22,024 bases of DNA from Larix sibirica. Taxonomy: Eukaryota; Streptophyta; Pinopsida; Pinales; Pinaceae. This document shows positions 19,100 to 22,024 of the stretch, in pieces (position 1 is the first letter of the stretch; every line of letters starts with the position of its first letter). The translations under genes were made by a program, and so were the position numbers. The stretch covers positions 23,878 through 45,901 of the forward strand of contig NWUY0300055036.1 in the NCBI GenBank assembly GCA_004151065.3. Reading direction: 5' to 3'. The notes under the pieces are model-generated. The model worked only from the letters and a program-made list of their open reading frames with translations, was not told where the DNA came from and ran no database searches.

Positions 19100-19682
19100 C
19101 AGTGCAAGTATAGTTGTACTCAGGAGTAGAAAACAGTATACAGTCAGCATCAAGAAACCTTCCTCTGAAGCTCTCCACAGCGTCTGGAAACCGACCGTTC
19201 ACTTCAAGATCAGTGTTCATAAAGGGAAGGTTGCTGATGTCTACCAGCTCTATCTCCATCCCCGGAATCGACTCCTTGGCTATTTCAGTCGCTGTCAAAA
19301 ACGATAAAAACCCATCAACAAATGAACTACACAGCCATAATGCAAGTTCTTCATGCATACAAAATAAAAATAAATGGATTGTTATCTGAGAAAAACTCAG
19401 TATATGAGTGTTAAGTTTACCAGCGCGGATAAGACCACGGTTGTATGAACCCTTCCTGAGGGAACCGCATATAGCCACCACCTTGAGAACTCTGGCATTG
19501 CCCTTCTGCTCAACAGAGATAATCGGCTTCTTATTCTGCTGTAATGTGTTACTATATGCAGTTTCCAATGGTATTTCAGCAGCAGCTGCGACTCTAGCAG
19601 CTCCTCGAGTTTTGGCTGATTTTCTCCAAGCAAAGAGATTGCTTAGCCAGCCCCACTTTGGCATTTTGCTCCCGCCCTCCAT
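19100..19682 (-). CDS. NQR: NADPH-dependent FMN reductase / NAD(P)H:quinone oxidoreductase, exons 1-2 (3' part outside or lost)
   Basis: Exon 1 runs from ATG at 19682 to 19421 (262 nt). Intron 1 is 19420-19292 (129 nt, donor GTAAAC, acceptor TTTTTGACAG, phase 1). Exon 2 is 19291-19100 (192 nt), followed by a G|GTCAGT donor, phase 1. Splicing gives 151 residues without a stop. Residues about 68-83 (VVAICGSLRKGSYNRG) are the flavodoxin-like FMN phosphate loop. NTDLEVNGRFP and ILFSTPEYNY follow, matching plant NQR (about 196 residues, cytosolic flavoenzyme making two-electron quinone reductions) closely. About 100 C-terminal residues, including the GGGFGGGR region, are absent. An in-frame TGA at 19703-19701 supports this start. 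The first 60-odd residues are an extension not seen in the Arabidopsis type; it is basic and Trp-rich, then Ala-rich, possibly a targeting peptide. Confidence 0.85.
19292..19420 (-). other. Intron 1 of the quinone-reductase gene
   Basis: A 129-nt GT-AG intron interrupts a Gly/Ala codon (G|CG, Ala) at the conserved GLIRAA position. Removing it restores the alanine pair and the KES-PG helix found in plant relatives. If retained, the frame stays open for 43 codons, so a read-through frame of 242 codons exists at 18954-19682. That frame is a translation of unspliced sequence and not the protein. Confidence 0.85.
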
Positions 19683-19760
19683 TGTGTAGAATAAATCTAC
19701 TCATATTTGAGTCACCTTCCTCAAAACTTAAATATTGGACTATGGTTTCACAGGAGGTTC
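19683..19760 (-). promoter_or_regulatory. Possible core promoter and 5' UTR of the quinone-reductase gene
   Basis: On the minus strand upstream of the ATG, CCAAT (19737-19733) runs into TATTTAAG (19734-19727), a TATA-like sequence about 45 nt before the start codon. The spacing would give a very short 5' UTR. No transcript evidence is available and AT-rich matches are cheap. Confidence 0.25.
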
Positions 19761-19870
19761 TTCGGATCCTCAGATGTCTTGTCAGGAATTTGTTGGACAT
19801 ACCAAAAGAAAAGTTGGATTTGAATTTTGGATGTGATCGAGACGGGAAGATTGTTCACGTTATGAAATAA
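19742..19870 (+). other. Small open frame of 42 codons upstream of, and divergent from, the reductase gene; unresolved
   Basis: Starting at ATG 19742, the frame gives MVSQEVLRILRCLVRNLLDI, then PKEKLDLNF and DRDGKIVHVMK, then a stop. The amphipathic first half and charged second half look more protein-like than the neighbouring frames. I recognise no family, and it is too short to judge. It could be an exon fragment or chance. Confidence 0.15.
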
Positions 19871-20274
19871 AAACGTTAATTATTGCATTGAATGGTCCAT
19901 TCAATGGAACATAAATAATGACTCAAACAAAAACGTGGGAATTGCACTGAATGGGCCATTCGATGGAAAACAAATAATGAATTAGTTGTACTGAATGGTC
20001 AATTCAAATGCAACAAAAGCACTGAACCATCAGTCCTCCAGAAGGGATCATTTCACCTCTGAATGATTATTGTAAAATGGAAAAATCGTAGTACATTCTG
20101 TACGAATGGTTAACGCAATGTAACAAACGACTGAACCATTGCAACTCTGAACCATTATTCTAAAATTGATCATTGTAGTTATGCAATGGTGTTAATTGCA
20201 GTACTGCTAAATAGACAACTACAATCACAGCAAACTTTACTCAGAATGAACCATATAGTAATTCTGCAATAACA
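19871..20274. repeat. Degenerate repeats with GAATGGNCMATTC palindromes
   Basis: GAATGGTCCATTC (19890-19902), GAATGGGCCATTC (19949-19961) and GAATGGTCAATTC (19993-20005) are palindromic or nearly so and recur 59 and 44 bp apart. Similar halves (GAACCATT, GAATGGTT) continue to about 20260. This is the left part of a long non-coding repeat field; no gene is seen. Confidence 0.55.
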
Positions 20275-20531
20275 GTGATTGCAACTATTAGTGCAAATCA
20301 GTGCAATACTACAATTATAAATAATTTCAAAATGCAGTTTCTCCTTGCTTGTATTGCATTGAGAATCTTATTGAAATGTAATAAAAATAATAAATATCAA
20401 TTCAACAACAACAAAAATAGTAAAGCCAATGGAACATTGGAATTTAAAACATTAGTAAAAGCAATGGAACACTGCAATTTTACAATTATTGGTAAAATGG
20501 ATCGTAGAAATTTTGGAAAACAAGATACACT

Positions 20532-20571
20532 TCAGTAAAATATCATAGATGTCAGTAAAATATCATAGATG
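20532..20571. repeat. 20-bp perfect tandem duplication
   Basis: TCAGTAAAATATCATAGATG occurs twice with no spacer, followed by a diverging AGATG-containing continuation. Perfect identity implies a recent replication-slippage event. The surrounding 20275-20760 is AT-rich without a recognisable gene. Confidence 0.9.
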
Positions 20572-20793
20572 TTGTATAGATGGGATGTTATATAGATTGG
20601 GATATATACTTGTGGTGTATCCAACTCATGCTTATATAACATTTAGTATTTTGATATAGAGTGTTAATTGTTTGCTGTAATTTTATAATTGCTCATTATT
20701 TGTTTTTGTACTTTTATTCCATTAAATGGAATTTTCAAAGAAATAATAATTACTAAACTATTACATAGTTACAATGATCCTTTTCAAAATTGT

Positions 20794-20903
20794 ACATTTT
20801 GCACAAATGGTTACAATGATCAATTTTGTAGTAGAATGTGCATTTAATACTTTATGTGCATTCCACTGCAAAATGGATCATTGTAACCATTTGTGCAAAA
20901 TGT
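20794..20903. repeat. Long inverted repeat (50-nt arms, 10-nt loop)
   Basis: The left arm 20794-20843 and right arm 20854-20903 are reverse complements at 45 of 50 positions, with a 10-nt loop. The 28 positions next to the outer ends pair without mismatch. The right arm contains ATGGATCATTGTAACC, the unit of the surrounding repeat field, so the hairpin arose from two copies in opposite orientation or is the founding element. Confidence 0.85.
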
Positions 20904-21188
20904 GCCAATTCAATTTTATTTCAATGTAACAAAAGTAATAAATATACATTTCACTACAAAATGGATCATTGCAATCATTTGTGTAAAATGTATAGCATAT
21001 GTGAGTCATTTTAATGTAAAAAAAAAGTAATAAATGTCCATTCCACTACAAAATGGATCATTGCAACCATTTGTACAAAATGGATCATTGAAATCATTTG
21101 TGCAAAATGTATCGTTATAATTTTGCAGTTAAAACATATGTAAACCATTACAAAATGGATCATTGTAATTTAAGCAATTCAATGGAAC

Positions 21189-21410
21189 AAAAGTTGCAAT
21201 GGATCATTGTAACTTAGGCAATTTAATGGAACAAAAGTAAAACACATTCATTTAGCTCCAATATGGACAATTTAAACTCTTCAATCATTCATTACTTCCA
21301 AAAGTTGCAATGGATCATTGTAACTTAGGCAATCCAATGGAACAAAAGTAAAACAGGTTCATTTAGCTCCAATATGAACAATTTAAACTCTTCAATCATT
21401 CATTACTTTT
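21189..21410. repeat. 111-bp tandem duplication
   Basis: 21189-21299 and 21300-21410 are tandem copies beginning AAAAGTTGCAATGGATCATT and ending TCATTCATTACTT. They differ at only about six or seven positions, so this is a young duplication inside the older repeat field. Confidence 0.88.
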
Positions 21411-21860
21411 GTGTTTGAATAAGTATTTATTATTTACTTTTATTCAATTTAACATAACATAACATGTAAATAAATGTTCATTTAATGTAATTCAATTTAA
21501 CATAACACGTAAATAAATGTTTATTCAATTTAATTAATAAAATATTTATTCCACTATAAAATAAATTATTACAATTATTTGTGCAAAATGTACCATTGCA
21601 ATTTTGTAGTTACAACACATGTGAACCATTGCAAAATGGATCATTTTAACTTTGTAATTGCTAAGTTTAGGCAATTCAATAGAACAAAAGTAAAAAACAA
21701 GCATTTCACTTTAATATGGAACATTTTGAACTCTGCAATTGTATTAATTGTGGAATGCAATCATTCATTACTTTTGTGTTGAATAAGTATTTATTATTCT
21801 ATTTTATTCAATTTAACATAACATGTAAATAAATGTTCATTGAATGTAATTATTATTACT

Positions 21861-22024
21861 TGTTTTACAAGTAATAAACATTTATTTATTATCTCTGTCA
21901 TATACTTTTCATTCACAAGTCGAACAACTATTTGACTTGTATTACTTTGTTTTTAATTTATAAAAATTAATAAAGTTTTTGTAATGTTTACATAATTTCC
22001 ATATTAAATTTAATATTTTGAAAA
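21861..22024. other. AT-rich sequence to window edge, nothing recognised
   Basis: TTTAT- and AATTT-rich sequence with no repeat unit of the preceding field and no coding frame. Confidence 0.4.

Larger units (their letters stand above)
20760..21860. repeat. Degenerate ATGGATCATT repeat field
   Basis: ATGGATCATT occurs at 20873, 20961, 21053, 21080, 21155, 21199, 21310 and 21636, usually preceded by CA-AA and followed by G(T/C)AA. Larger units are also duplicated. 21099-21169 resembles 21580-21650, and the run from about 21362 to 21489 (TCATTACTTTTGTGTTTGAA through ACATGTAAATAAATGTTCA) resembles 21706-21850. Several rounds of local duplication are visible. No coding frame is credible; the open frame 21579-21782 simply crosses the repeats. 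Confidence 0.75.

Noticed and set aside
18954-19682. Single 242-codon minus-strand frame taken as one protein
   Set aside because: It reads through intron 1 and past the exon 2 donor. Splice sites and family alignment show only 19682-19421 and 19291-19100 are coding.
19086-19689. Plus-strand frames of 73-93 codons opposite the reductase exons
   Set aside because: They are antisense shadows of the real exons, which show family conservation only on the minus strand.

Overview
The window reads as nuclear DNA of a seed plant with a large, repeat-rich genome. It is AT-rich, with decayed LTR and non-LTR retrotransposons and one spliced plant-type gene. The two LINE styles, the Ty3/gypsy gag style and the possible very long intron make a gymnosperm (conifer-like) my best guess. 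That is inference from family resemblance; no species-diagnostic sequence is present.

Layout, left to right: (1) 1-1168, no gene; its right part is probably the body of an old LTR. (2) 1169-3759, a decayed Ty3/gypsy retrotransposon (LTR end, primer-binding site, gag, protease, first half of RT) whose pol is cut off and joined directly to the end of the 3' LTR. (3) 3946-12589, a full-length but dead L1-type LINE bounded by a perfect 16-bp target-site duplication. Its ORF1 has a DUF4283-like domain and zinc knuckle. Its ORF2 has endonuclease, RT, zf-RVT and RNase H. A foreign block of about 1.76 kb (candidate solo LTR) splits ORF1 from ORF2. (4) about 13.26-17.05 kb, a second, more eroded LINE of a different lineage, with about 1 kb inserted inside its RT. 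(5) 17.1-18.5 kb, short direct repeats, a 48-bp minisatellite and a diverged tandem duplication of about 0.4-0.5 kb. (6) 19100-19682, minus strand, the only gene that looks alive: the first two coding exons of an NADPH-dependent FMN reductase / NAD(P)H:quinone oxidoreductase. Splice sites and frame are intact and it has an unusual N-terminal extension. (7) 19.87-22.02 kb, AT-rich non-coding DNA built from a degenerate ATGGATCATT-containing repeat, including a hairpin with two 50-nt arms and a 111-bp tandem duplication.

The second half of the quinone-reductase gene is not found anywhere to the left on its strand. Either intron 2 is longer than about 19 kb and contains the gypsy element and both LINEs, or the gene is a 5' fragment. 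That is the main biological question here. I see no operon-like system, no CRISPR array, and no RNA gene I would defend. Apart from the gene, the window is a nested series of transposon insertions whose order can be partly read: each interruption is younger than the element it interrupts.
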